Numbered from the stretch's first letter, positions 1-8,193 are shown. The stretch is 64,000 nucleotides of DNA from CAZUVM01 sp964623885 (GCA_964623885.1 CAZUVM010000024.1:1-64000); one strand, 5' to 3'. Numbers and translations are program-made. The notes: generated by a model from the sequence alone, not told the origin.

Positions 1-60
1 GGGGGATTTCTCCCCCCGCCTCCCACACCACCGGACATGCGGGTCCGCGTCCGGCGGTTC
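1..60 (-). mobile_element. group II intron 3' region (domain V/VI-like), partial
   Basis: Read on the minus strand, 58-27 folds into a 10-bp stem (one G-U) with an AU bulge and a short GCG/CGC stem capped by a four-base loop, as in a group II intron domain V. It is followed at 16-1 by a GGGGGA/TCCCCC hairpin in the domain VI position. The layout matches the 3' end common in bacterial group II introns. The catalytic triad would be AAC rather than AGC, so it may be inactive. No reverse transcriptase is visible upstream (coordinates above 60), so this is a remnant or an ORF-less copy. Confidence 0.5.
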
Positions 61-189
61 CTGGCAGTCCTGACGGATAGAGCAGCCACTCTTTCTCTGC
101 CACGATGATCGCTGCCCAGGGCTCGGCCTGTCGGCTTCATCACCCCGGGAACAAGACCACCGATGGTCGTGTTCTGCCTGCCAAGTTCA

Positions 190-358
190 GCCCTTGCCGC
201 TGCCAACATCTCTCGATACCTCCTCAAACCCGAGGTCCAGCAGCAGCTCGCTTCCGACCCCAACAAATTCTCCGGCTCCCTCGCCACGCTCTGCCGCCTC
301 ACCGCCCATCAGCGAAGACGAACGCGCCGGGCTGGAAAAGAAACTGCGGGAGGCTTAA
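190..358 (+). pseudogene. degenerate C-terminal gene fragment, frameshifted
   Basis: One frame from about 190 reads a protein-like stretch (SRYLLKPEVQQQLASDP, then SGSLATLCRL). Near 305 the sense shifts to another frame, which reads ISEDERAGLEKKLREA and stops at 356-358. Together they look like the last 55 or so residues of one acidic, helical protein broken by a frameshift, with no start. The style recalls phage small-terminase-like proteins, but I cannot name the family. It lies beside the intron-like remnant, which suggests a decayed mobile or phage region. Bases 359-506 hold nothing I recognise beyond the leader of the next gene. Confidence 0.4.
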
Positions 359-506
359 TCGGGTCGCCGGTGAGCGGAGTCAGCGATTGGTGAGCTGAGC
401 ATCAGCATTGCTCTCTCATTGCAACAGATAGTGCTTGCCCATTATTTGGTGAAGCGATTAGCATTTCTGTAAGCTACAGCAGGCAAAAAGAACGAACCTA
501 CAACCT

Positions 507-1208
507 ATGGAAGCCAATCCGGCCGTTTATTATCGCACCTGGGGCAATGACAATATTTCGTATGGGCCGGTGGAATTACCGGGCCTGGTGGATTGGATCC
601 GACAGGGGCGCGTTTTACGAAACTCATGGGTGTATCGGGAGGACAAGGGTGAATGGGCGCGGGCGGCCGACATTTCGGAGCTCAAGATTTTGTTCAAGTC
701 GAAAACGGCCGGCGCTACAGCGGCGGCGCCGGCCCACGGCATCAGCCCGGGATCTCTGGCACGGATAAAGATCTTCGCGAACATGGACGAGCGGCAACTG
801 GCATCGTTCCTTCAATACATGGAGGTGCTCAAATTGTTGCCGAACGCATCGGTTTTCAACAAAGGCGAGCACGGGGACGCGATGTTCCTGGTACTGCAGG
901 GGGAGCTGCGCGCGCGGATTATGGTGGGCGGAAAGGAATCGACGCTGGCCACCATGGGGGTGGGTGAGTGCTTTGGAGAACTGGCGGTCATAGACGAAAG
1001 CGCGAGGTCCGCGGATGTAATCGCAAACACGGAAACCGTTTTGCTTAAGATATCGTCGGCCGCATTGAAGAGATTATTCCAGGAAGCGCCGGCGCTCGCC
1101 GCGCCGTTCCTATTAGGGCTCAATAAAACGATTACCGGGCGGGTGCGGACGCTGACGAAGCGCTACGAGGATTCCATCCTGTTCGCCCGGCTGGCGAATC
1201 AGAAGTAG
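507..1208 (+). CDS. GYF_2-like / cyclic nucleotide-binding domain protein
   Basis: The 233-residue protein begins with a GYF_2 (DUF4339)-type domain at about residues 8-62 (YYRTWGNDNISYGPVE, then a Trp-rich end), a module thought to mediate protein contacts. Residues 88-205 form a CAP-family cNMP-binding domain with an intact phosphate-binding cassette (FGELAVIDESARSADV, keeping the Glu and Arg that contact the cyclic phosphate). There is no signal peptide, membrane segment or DNA-binding domain, so it is probably a cytoplasmic effector that senses a cyclic nucleotide and contacts partners. It converges with another cNMP-binding gene at 1407-2363 and lies 5 kb from a nucleotide cyclase, so it may read the same messenger (inference). 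Confidence 0.8.
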   Translation: MEANPAVYYRTWGNDNISYGPVELPGLVDWIRQGRVLRNSWVYREDKGEWARAADISELKILFKSKTAGATAAAPAHGISPGSLARIKIFANMDERQLASFLQYMEVLKLLPNASVFNKGEHGDAMFLVLQGELRARIMVGGKESTLATMGVGECFGELAVIDESARSADVIANTETVLLKISSAALKRLFQEAPALAAPFLLGLNKTITGRVRTLTKRYEDSILFARLANQK

Positions 1209-1240
1209 ACCTCAGCCGGAACGATTCAATCGGAAGGGAG

Positions 1241-1377
1241 CGCGCCCGCCTCGGGCGCAACGGTTGGCGCCCTCGCCACCGCATTCCGCTTCGTCATTTC
1301 TACTCACTATTTGGTGAGCTTGGCGAATACGAACCAACCGGCGGGGGCGCCGGTTGGCAGCGCCCGAGGCGGGCGCG
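1241..1377. repeat. composite inverted repeat between convergent genes
   Basis: An 18-base arm at 1241-1258 (CGCGCCCGCCTCGGGCGC) is repeated perfectly in inverted orientation at 1360-1377. Just inside the right arm, 1334-1357 forms a perfect 10-bp hairpin (CCAACCGGCG / CGCCGGTTGG, four-base loop), and the left arm is followed by a related CGGTTGGCGCC. The element fills the gap between two convergent genes. It lacks a T-run, so it is more like a REP/MITE-type repeat than a standard terminator, though it could end transcription in both directions. Confidence 0.7.
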
Positions 1378-1406
1378 GTCCCCGAAAACGACTGCATTGT
1401 TTCGGC

Positions 1407-2363
1407 TCAGAACCGCACGAATTGCCGCGAGTGGCGCGAGCGCGCGTGTTCCTCTTCGCGATGGCGCGCGTTTAGGATGGCTTGGGCTGCTTGCCGCGCC
1501 ACGCCGCGGGCAAGATTGAGCGCGTCGAGATCGAATTGGGCGGGCTCGCGGCCACCGAGGACGATGAGGCCGAGGAGTTGGCTCTCCCGCGCAATGGGCA
1601 ATAAGAGCATGGAAGGAGACTCGAAGCCGATTTGCCGGCAGTTCTTGAACGGTTCCGTTTCGCGAAACTGATCGACGAGCTGGCCTTCTGAATTCCGCAG
1701 AGCGGGTTCCAGAAAACCTTGCCCGCTGCCGATCGCCTCTTTTTGTTCGTCGGTCAATGCCAGGTTGGAATGACTGCGGACCTCCAATCGATCCGAAAAC
1801 TGGGACCGAAGCACGATCAACCCCCAATCCGCACCCGTTGCCGAGGAGAGCTGCTGTAGGATGACGTTCAGCAATTCGTCGAGGTCGCGGGCCTCGCCGA
1901 TGGCTTTGCCGACCTCATCATAAACAACCACCTGGGAGCTCAAGCGACGGATGCGATCACCCGAGGTACGAATCATGGCAAACATCAATTCAGTGGCCGC
2001 GTGGCTGCTGGTTTGCTGCAGGTCATCAAAAGTGCTTTTTGACAAACGGAGGATCCTTGCGGAGCCGGTCACTACTGCCGAAGCGGACCTCGGCTTCTGA
2101 TCCAGCAGCGCCATCTCACCGAAGTAGTCACCGGCATCCAGAACCGTAAGGGTTTTATGAAGGGAACCAGCAGCGTGCGATCGTTTTTCGATCCGGACGC
2201 GACCATGCACGATGAAATACATGCTGTCGCCGGGGGCACCTTCATCGAATACGGACGCGCCGTCGACGTAGTCTTTGGTCTCCAGAACGGTGGCGAGGCG
2301 GGCGAGGGTTTGGTCGTCGATTGTTTGCAGCAAAGCGACTTTTTTGAGTTCTTCAGTGTTCAT
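1407..2363 (-). CDS. cNMP-binding and GAF domain protein
   Basis: The 318-residue protein has an N-terminal CAP-family cNMP-binding domain (about 5-125; cassette YFGEMALLDQKPRSASAV with Glu and Arg present), a helical linker, and a GAF domain (about 155-300) ending in an amphipathic helix. There is no catalytic or DNA-binding domain. It begins 24 bp after the PilT gene at 2388-3467 and is the last gene of the minus-strand signalling block. It is a plausible receiver of the cyclic nucleotide made by the REC-cyclase upstream in the same block, perhaps coupling it to pilus motor activity (inference). The GAF ligand cannot be predicted. Confidence 0.8.
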   Translation of the reverse strand: MNTEELKKVALLQTIDDQTLARLATVLETKDYVDGASVFDEGAPGDSMYFIVHGRVRIEKRSHAAGSLHKTLTVLDAGDYFGEMALLDQKPRSASAVVTGSARILRLSKSTFDDLQQTSSHAATELMFAMIRTSGDRIRRLSSQVVVYDEVGKAIGEARDLDELLNVILQQLSSATGADWGLIVLRSQFSDRLEVRSHSNLALTDEQKEAIGSGQGFLEPALRNSEGQLVDQFRETEPFKNCRQIGFESPSMLLLPIARESQLLGLIVLGGREPAQFDLDALNLARGVARQAAQAILNARHREEEHARSRHSRQFVRF

Positions 2364-2387
2364 AGGTCCTCCCCAACAAATGACGGG

Positions 2388-3467
2388 TCATTGCAACGTG
2401 TATTGCTTCCGAGGTGAAATGACCGCGCGCAGCTCCTGCGGATGATTGGCCTTGCCGAGGGCATCTTCGTCAGTGACCAAGCCGGCGGCATGGAGTTCAG
2501 CGAGCGACTTTTCCATCGTGCACATCCCATAATTGGCCCCGGTCTGGATGGCGGAATAAATCTGGTGTGTTTTGCCCTCACGAATGAGCGCCGCGATCGC
2601 GGGAGTGACGATGAGGATTTCGCGCGCAGCAACTCGCCCTTGCCCGTCGGCCTTGTGAAGCAGCACCTGCGAGACGACTCCCTTGAGGGTGGAAGCCAGC
2701 ATGACCCGGATTTGCTCCTGCTGGTAGGGAGGAAAGACGTCAATGATGCGGTCAACCGTTTGCGCGGCATCCTGGGTGTGCAGGGTCGAGAGGACCAGGT
2801 GACCCGTTTCGGCAAGCGTCAGGGCCGCGGCAATGGTCTCGAGGTCCCGCATCTCGCCGACCAGAATGACATTGGGATCTTCGCGCAGCACGGATTTCAG
2901 CGCACGTGGAAACGAATAGGTATCCGAGCCCAATTCGCGCTGGTTAATCGTCGAGCGAATGTGGGGATGCAGGAACTCGATCGGGTCTTCGATCGTGATG
3001 ATATGCCCGTCCCGTTCTTGGTTCACCAGGTTGATCATGGCGGCAAGGGTGGTGGATTTGCCACACCCGGTCGGGCCGGTCACGCACACCAGCCCACGCG
3101 GCAGGAGCGCGAGCTGCTTAACCGGGTCGCTCAGACCAAGGTCATCGCAAGAAGGAATGTTTTCGCCGATCGTCCTAAACACACCCGACACACAGCCACG
3201 CTGCATGAATACGTTTACGCGGAAACGCGAGATGCCGGGAATGCCAATGGAAAAATCCAGTTCATGTTCTTCCTCGAACTTGGCCTTTTGATCGTCGGTG
3301 AGGATGCTATAGATGAGGGCTTTGGTATCGTCCGGCGTCAGCTCGGTGTCGAAACCGCTGGGAATCAGTTTGCCGCTGATGCGAACCATCGGCGGACGGA
3401 CGGCAGTCAGATGCAAATCGGAAGCACCGCTTTCGACGGCATGTTTAAGCAGGTCAGCAAGGTCCAT
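2388..3467 (-). CDS. pilT: type IV pilus retraction ATPase PilT (copy 1)
   Basis: A 359-residue GspE/PilT secretion ATPase that normally powers type IV pilus retraction and twitching. Visible motifs are the Walker A GPTGCGKSTT (131-140), the Asp box (IITIEDPIEF), the Walker B with catalytic Glu (NVILVGEMRD, Glu205), the His box (HLVLSTLHTQDA) and a C-terminal AIAALIREGK, matching the PilT AIRNLIRE signature needed for retraction. Length is normal for PilT. It follows a second PilT paralogue (3521-4636) by 53 bp. No pilin, PilB, PilC or PilM-Q genes are in the window, so the motors are separated from the structural genes and grouped with signalling genes. Confidence 0.9.
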   Translation of the reverse strand: MDLADLLKHAVESGASDLHLTAVRPPMVRISGKLIPSGFDTELTPDDTKALIYSILTDDQKAKFEEEHELDFSIGIPGISRFRVNVFMQRGCVSGVFRTIGENIPSCDDLGLSDPVKQLALLPRGLVCVTGPTGCGKSTTLAAMINLVNQERDGHIITIEDPIEFLHPHIRSTINQRELGSDTYSFPRALKSVLREDPNVILVGEMRDLETIAAALTLAETGHLVLSTLHTQDAAQTVDRIIDVFPPYQQEQIRVMLASTLKGVVSQVLLHKADGQGRVAAREILIVTPAIAALIREGKTHQIYSAIQTGANYGMCTMEKSLAELHAAGLVTDEDALGKANHPQELRAVISPRKQYTLQ

Positions 3468-3520
3468 AGTGATGTAGGTTTGGCTGTGGTTAGTTTCAGG
3501 TTCTCGGTGATACGGAAATC

Positions 3521-4636
3521 TCAGGTCATAGCCGAAGTGCCGGAGAAGATTCCTTTGAGGTTCATCTTCAATTCATCGGGTTTGGGAGAGTTGCGTAATG
3601 CTTCCGCTTCCTCGATTCGACCGGCTTTCACAAGATCGACCAAGGCCTGGTTGAAGGTCTGCATCCCTTCAGAGCGAGAGGATTGGATGGCAGCCGGAAT
3701 TTTGGTTGTGTCGCCTTCCAGGATCAGTTTTCTGATCCGCGGGCTATTGAGCAAGATCTCCATCGCCGCGGTTCGGCCGCCGCCCGTTCGGGGTAATAGT
3801 TTCTGACATATAATGGCACGCAGCCCGAGTGACAACTGCATGCGGACCTGCGGGACGCGGTCGGTGGGGAAGAGATTGATGAGACGTTCAAGGGACTCAG
3901 GGGCATCTTGCGTGTGCAGCGTGCCAAAGACCAGATGGCCAGTCTCGGCAGCGGTAAGCGCCACCGAAGCGGACTCCATGTCGCGCATTTCGCCAATCAG
4001 AATGACATCGGGGTCCTGGCGCAGCACGTGTTTGAGGGCCGAGGCAAAGGTGGATGAATCGACCGAGATCTCGCGCTGGTTAATGAGGGCCAACTTATTC
4101 GTGTGCACGAATTCGATCGGGTCCTCCAGGGTCATGATGTGACAGGCCTCGGTGGAATTAATATGGTCAATGAGCGCAGCAAGGGTCGTGGATTTGCCGC
4201 TGCCGGTCGCTCCGGTCACGAGCACCAGGCCATCAATGGAGGCAGCGATGGTCTTGAGGACTGGAGGCAGCTCCAGTTGCTCAATGGTAGGGATAGTCGT
4301 CCCGATCGTTCTCAATACCAGGCCCGGAAGATTTCGCTGATAGAACAAATTGACACGAAAACGTCCAAGATCAGGAATGGCAATAGCCGCGTCGCAGTCC
4401 TTGACGGCACGAAACTCTTCCATTTTTTCGTCGCTGCCGAGAACTTCGCGGGCGATCAGGAGGACATCCTGCTCGCTCACCGGCGGCAGTTCAAAGCGGC
4501 CGAGTTGACCATTGAATCGTCCGATGGGCACTTCGCCCGATTGGATGTGCAAGTCGGAGCCTTTGTTTTGCACCAGCACCGACAGCAGATCGGCCAATAA
4601 AGCCGAGCCTTTGGATTCCTGAATGGACGTTGTCAT
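3521..4636 (-). CDS. PilT/PilU-family pilus ATPase (copy 2)
   Basis: A 371-residue second retraction-type ATPase with Walker A GATGSGKSTT (142-151), Asp box (IMTLEDPIEF), Walker B DVILIGEMRD and His box (LVFGTLHTQDA). The AIRNLIRE-like segment is RIRKLILEG, more diverged than in copy 1, so it may be the PilU-like accessory motor of a pair; PilU usually depends on PilT. Its ATG overlaps the stop of the cyclase gene upstream (ATGA at 4633-4636), suggesting translational coupling to the cyclic-nucleotide source. The PilT-versus-PilU assignment is inference. Confidence 0.85.
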   Translation of the reverse strand: MTTSIQESKGSALLADLLSVLVQNKGSDLHIQSGEVPIGRFNGQLGRFELPPVSEQDVLLIAREVLGSDEKMEEFRAVKDCDAAIAIPDLGRFRVNLFYQRNLPGLVLRTIGTTIPTIEQLELPPVLKTIAASIDGLVLVTGATGSGKSTTLAALIDHINSTEACHIMTLEDPIEFVHTNKLALINQREISVDSSTFASALKHVLRQDPDVILIGEMRDMESASVALTAAETGHLVFGTLHTQDAPESLERLINLFPTDRVPQVRMQLSLGLRAIICQKLLPRTGGGRTAAMEILLNSPRIRKLILEGDTTKIPAAIQSSRSEGMQTFNQALVDLVKAGRIEEAEALRNSPKPDELKMNLKGIFSGTSAMT

Positions 4637-6099
4637 AATCCTACGCTTTTGGATTGTGGGGGTTGACCGGGGGCAGTTGCATGAGACGCGACGAGTTGGC
4701 GCACCCAGAGCTTGAGTTCGGGAGAAACGGAGGTGAAGCGTACCAGTGTAGCCTTCGACGCGCCTGGTGCCTCGCCTTCAGCTTTGCCATAAATCTCGCC
4801 GCCGGGGGAAACACCCACAACCGGCTCCAGCTCGATTTTTAAGTTGCTAAGGGGAACAACAGCCAAATCGGATTCAATACCGGCCTCGGACTCAGAGACG
4901 GTAACCAACCTGCCTTGATAGACCGTTCGACCGACAAATTTTTCTTCGAGCACCGTAAAGTGGACAGGAATGGGCCTGGCGATGGGCACCAAAACCGCAG
5001 AGCTGGAGGCCAATGCCAGGTTATAGGGAGCGCCGATATTGCCAACCTCATGGAGAAGCAAAGAGTGGGCCGCTCCTTTGGGCTCGACCTTGAATTGCCG
5101 ATTAATGCCAAGCGGCGCAGTGACCTTTTCGCGTGTGCTGTCCGAGATCAGGACCTGACCGCCGGTGGTGAACGACTCGATCCTGCCCGCAAGATTCACG
5201 GTCGAGCCAACGGCGGCATACTTTGTCCGTCGCGCCGAACCAATATTGCCGACGATGACGTGTCCGGTGTGGACACCAATGCCCATTTCGAGCTCGGCCG
5301 CGCCTTTGGCAATAAGGCGCTGATTCACCCCGGGCATTGCCAACTGCATGGCGAGTGCGCACGCGACCGCTTTGCCGGCGTGATCCTCGCATTTGACCGG
5401 GGCACCAAACAAAACGAGGATCGCGTCCCCGATGATTTCGTCAATCGTCCCCTCGTAGCGACTGATGACATCCACCATTGTTTCGAGGTATAAATTAAGG
5501 AACTCGATCACCTCCTGAGGTTTTTGGCGAGCCGCCATCGCCGTAAAGCCGCGCAAGTCCGACATCAGGATCGTGACCTCGCGCTCTTCGCCGCCCAATT
5601 GGAGGGCTTCGGGATTTCGCAGCAAACATTCGGCTACTTCCTCGGAGACGTACCGCCCAAACGCGCGCCGCACCAACTCGTGGGCGCGCGCCAACTCGGC
5701 GTTCTTTGCGGCAAGGGATCGGCGGAGCTGGTCGACGGTCAGGTGTGTGTTTACGCGCGCCAACAGTTCCCAAGCATTGAAGGGCTTGGCCACGTAATCG
5801 ACAGCGCCGGCTTCAAACCCGCGGACAATGTCTGCCGTCTCAGTGCGCGCGGTCAAAAAAATCACTGGGATATCGCGGGTGAGATCCGATTCCTTCAGCC
5901 GGCGGCAGGTTTCGAAGCCATCCATTTCCGGCATCATTACATCAAGGAGAATTAAATCCGGTTGCAGCCGGCCGACCGCGCTGAGCGCCTGCGGGCCGCT
6001 GGTGGCAACGCTGATTTGGTACCCTTTATCTTTCAGGGTGCTGGAGAGCACCTGGATATTGGCCGGGGTATCGTCTACTACCAGGACACGGCTGCTCAT
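4633..6099 (-). CDS. response regulator fused to class III nucleotide cyclase
   Basis: I place the start at 6099 (MSSRVLVVDD), where a receiver domain begins; the frame runs open to 6186 but would overlap the STAS gene. Of 487 residues, 1-120 are a REC domain (Asp53, Lys105). A short helix leads to a class III cyclase (about 170-310) with metal-binding Asp181 and Asp225 and transition-state Asn302 and Arg306, so it should be active. About 150 C-terminal residues resemble no domain I know. At the base-reading positions I see Glu221 (IDEIIGD) and Ala295 (KYAAVG) instead of the Lys/Asp pair typical of adenylyl cyclases, so cAMP versus cGMP is open. Phosphorylation, probably by the hybrid kinase of the block, should control it. 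Confidence 0.85.
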   Translation of the reverse strand: MSSRVLVVDDTPANIQVLSSTLKDKGYQISVATSGPQALSAVGRLQPDLILLDVMMPEMDGFETCRRLKESDLTRDIPVIFLTARTETADIVRGFEAGAVDYVAKPFNAWELLARVNTHLTVDQLRRSLAAKNAELARAHELVRRAFGRYVSEEVAECLLRNPEALQLGGEEREVTILMSDLRGFTAMAARQKPQEVIEFLNLYLETMVDVISRYEGTIDEIIGDAILVLFGAPVKCEDHAGKAVACALAMQLAMPGVNQRLIAKGAAELEMGIGVHTGHVIVGNIGSARRTKYAAVGSTVNLAGRIESFTTGGQVLISDSTREKVTAPLGINRQFKVEPKGAAHSLLLHEVGNIGAPYNLALASSSAVLVPIARPIPVHFTVLEEKFVGRTVYQGRLVTVSESEAGIESDLAVVPLSNLKIELEPVVGVSPGGEIYGKAEGEAPGASKATLVRFTSVSPELKLWVRQLVASHATAPGQPPQSKSVGL

Positions 6100-6109
6100 G
6101 GAGCCACTT

Positions 6110-6496
6110 TTAATTGGGCTTCGTGTGGGAGCGTTGGCGAGCGGCCAGGTAGCGATCCAATTCCGCGACGTCTTTGAAAATGGCAATCCCCGGCAGCGCT
6201 TTCATGATGTCAAAGACTTCCTGGATTTGAGGCTGGAGATTTATGAAAGAGGCCTGGCCCCCGCGCTCTTTCAATTGGCGGCGGGCGGTCGAGATCACCC
6301 GCAGACCGGCGCTGCTGATGAACTTCAAGCCCGCGAGATCAAACACCAACTCCGTGACGCCACTAGCGAGCACCGGCGTGAGCTGGCGCTCGAGTTCCGG
6401 CGCGGTGACCGTGTCGAGGCTGCCGGTCAGCTTAACGGTGACAGCGCCGGTAGTTTGGGAACCGGCGTCCTTCAGGATTTGGATTTCGAGTGGCAT
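6110..6496 (-). CDS. STAS-domain anti-sigma factor antagonist
   Basis: A 128-residue stand-alone STAS domain of the SpoIIAA/RsbV type: LTGSLDTVTAPELERQL, then FDLAGLKFISSAGLRV. Ser61 or Ser62 sits where a partner kinase phosphorylates this family. When dephosphorylated by a PP2C phosphatase, such proteins bind and sequester the anti-sigma kinase. Both partners are encoded immediately upstream (6599-7021 and 7018-8193), so a full partner-switching trio is present. The gap to the following cyclase gene is only 10 bp. The final target (sigma factor or another protein) is not in the window. Confidence 0.88.
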   Translation of the reverse strand: MPLEIQILKDAGSQTTGAVTVKLTGSLDTVTAPELERQLTPVLASGVTELVFDLAGLKFISSAGLRVISTARRQLKERGGQASFINLQPQIQEVFDIMKALPGIAIFKDVAELDRYLAARQRSHTKPN

Positions 6497-6598
6497 AGAT
6501 TTGTGTGATTTAGTTTTTTATTTTGGTGAAATGAGCAGACCCAAAGCTTGGCAATCGCTTGAACCGAAAAGGCATTAGGTTATGACGCGGTTGTGAAT

Positions 6599-7021
6599 TC
6601 ATGAGGAAGCCGGCCTGGCAGGCAGGTTTTTTGTCAGGCGCAGGACGTTCTGGCCGGCTTCGCGCCGGTAATGGATTTCGTCGGCATAATGCCGAACGAG
6701 TGAAATTCCCCAGCCTCCCGGGGGGCGTTCCGGATCGTCGGTCCGAGTGTTGTCGATAAGCCGGCGTGTCGGATCAAATTCAGGGCCACGATCGCGCAAC
6801 TCAATGGTCACGGTATTTCCAGTATGATCCAGGATCACTTGCAGCTTTTGCGACGGGTCTCGTTTGTATCCGTGATCAACGATATTGCTGCCGCATTCCT
6901 CGAGGGCGAGCGCCAGACCGAAAATCACGCGTTCGTCGAGCTTATGTTTGCGCCCAAAGTCCTGGAAGGTTTCGACGGCGCGCATGACTTCCTGGGGCGT
7001 AGCCTGGAGTTCGAGAGTCAT
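6599..7021 (-). CDS. RsbW/SpoIIAB-like anti-sigma serine kinase
   Basis: A 140-residue single-domain GHKL ATPase (HATPase_c_2) with an N-box (LALEECGSNIVDHGYK), a G1 box (RDRGPEFDP) and a G2 stretch (GGWGISLVRHYADEI). This family phosphorylates STAS antagonists on serine and binds sigma factors or other targets. Its start overlaps the stop of the phosphatase gene upstream (ATGA at 7018-7021), and the STAS gene follows after a 102-bp gap. The companion set makes a partner switch likely. The sequence does not show whether it controls a sigma factor or the neighbouring cyclase or PilT proteins. Confidence 0.85.
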   Translation of the reverse strand: MTLELQATPQEVMRAVETFQDFGRKHKLDERVIFGLALALEECGSNIVDHGYKRDPSQKLQVILDHTGNTVTIELRDRGPEFDPTRRLIDNTRTDDPERPPGGWGISLVRHYADEIHYRREAGQNVLRLTKNLPARPASS

Positions 7022-8193
7022 AGGCCCTCCTTGGGGTGAGCGCTTCTGCTGTTGTGGCTGACTTTGAGGGCCAAAATCGCAATATCGTCCGATTGCGGAG
7101 CCGTTCCGGCAAATGCGCGGACCTTCTTTAATAGTCCCGAAGTAACGCCGGCGGCTCTTTGCCCCCCCAACTCACCTGCATCCACCAACAATCTGTTATT
7201 GCCGTAACATTCTTCTTCGGAATTAAAGGCCTCGTTCACGCCATCGGTGTAAAAGAGCAGCATATCTCCCTCACCCAGCACGAACTCCGTGCGCTCAAAT
7301 TGGAGGCCGGGTTCGAAGCCAAGAGCCGTACCTAAATTCCGAACCGCCCAGCGGGGCGGTGCGCCAGAGGCAAGGAGCACCGGACGGCAATGTCCGCCGT
7401 TGGCCAGGGTAAACCGGCCGGACTTCGGCTCATACACTCCGCACAAGAAAGTAACAAACATGCCGGAGGGGTTGTCGGCAGCCAGCTCATCATTGAGGCG
7501 GGCCAGAATTCGTTCGGGTTCGGCGAGATCGCGCGCCAATAGCTGAGCGAGGCTCATGGCGCGCACCATGAACATGGAAGCCGGGATGCCTTTGCCCGAA
7601 ACATCCCCCAGGAACAACACCAACCGCTCGGGCCCCGCGGCGCACAAGCCATAAAGATCACCACCCACCTCGTGCGCCGGCTCAATCAACGCGCTAAATT
7701 CGATGCCATAGGCATGCTCGAACGCGGCGAAGGCATGGGGCAGCATGCCCATCTGAATTTCGCGCGCCACGCGCAGTTCGCTGGCCATCTGCTCCTTTAC
7801 CGCATCACCGTACGCCTTGGCCTTGAGCAAGGAGCGCACGCGCGCCTTCACTTCGAGCATTTCGAATGGCTTGGTCAGATAATCATTGGCACCGGCCTCA
7901 AAACCGCGCGTCTTGTTCTGCACTTCCTCCAGGGAAGAGAGAAACATGATGGGCACCTCAGCCGTCTCCGGCATTGCCCGCAGTTGACGGCAAACCTCAT
8001 AACCGTCCATCCCCGGCATCACGATGTCGAGGAGCACCAGATCGGGCGGCGTGCGTCGAGCAGCTTCAAGGGCCATCTGGCCATTCAAAGCAAGGCTAAG
8101 CTTATGATCGGACTTTAAGCCTTCGACCAGGATGTCCAGGTTGGTTTTGGCATCATCCACGAGCAATACGCGGCATTCAGCGAGGCTTTTCAT
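7018..8193 (-). CDS. response regulator with PP2C/SpoIIE phosphatase domain (RsbU-like)
   Basis: Of 391 residues, 1-120 form a receiver domain (acidic pair near 13-14, Asp56 in LVLLDIVMPGMDGYE, Lys in YLTKPFE). A short helix leads to a SpoIIE-type PP2C Ser/Thr phosphatase with metal-ligand motifs (GGDLYGL, LFLGDVSGKGIPASMFM, TLANGGHCRPVLL, LLFYTDGVNEAFN). It should dephosphorylate the STAS protein at 6110-6496 once its receiver is phosphorylated. Its start overlaps the hybrid kinase stop (ATGA at 8190-8193), which suggests the kinase is its phosphodonor. Confidence 0.9.
   Translation of the reverse strand: MKSLAECRVLLVDDAKTNLDILVEGLKSDHKLSLALNGQMALEAARRTPPDLVLLDIVMPGMDGYEVCRQLRAMPETAEVPIMFLSSLEEVQNKTRGFEAGANDYLTKPFEMLEVKARVRSLLKAKAYGDAVKEQMASELRVAREIQMGMLPHAFAAFEHAYGIEFSALIEPAHEVGGDLYGLCAAGPERLVLFLGDVSGKGIPASMFMVRAMSLAQLLARDLAEPERILARLNDELAADNPSGMFVTFLCGVYEPKSGRFTLANGGHCRPVLLASGAPPRWAVRNLGTALGFEPGLQFERTEFVLGEGDMLLFYTDGVNEAFNSEEECYGNNRLLVDAGELGGQRAAGVTSGLLKKVRAFAGTAPQSDDIAILALKVSHNSRSAHPKEGL

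Noticed and set aside
105..398. 97-codon plus-strand ORF near the left edge
   Set aside because: Pro/Arg/His-rich shadow; coding character instead lies in two other frames of the degenerate fragment.
2442..3806. 454-codon open frame on the plus strand opposite the pilT genes
   Set aside because: Antisense to two clear PilT genes; no family motifs, and residue pattern typical of a high-GC shadow frame.
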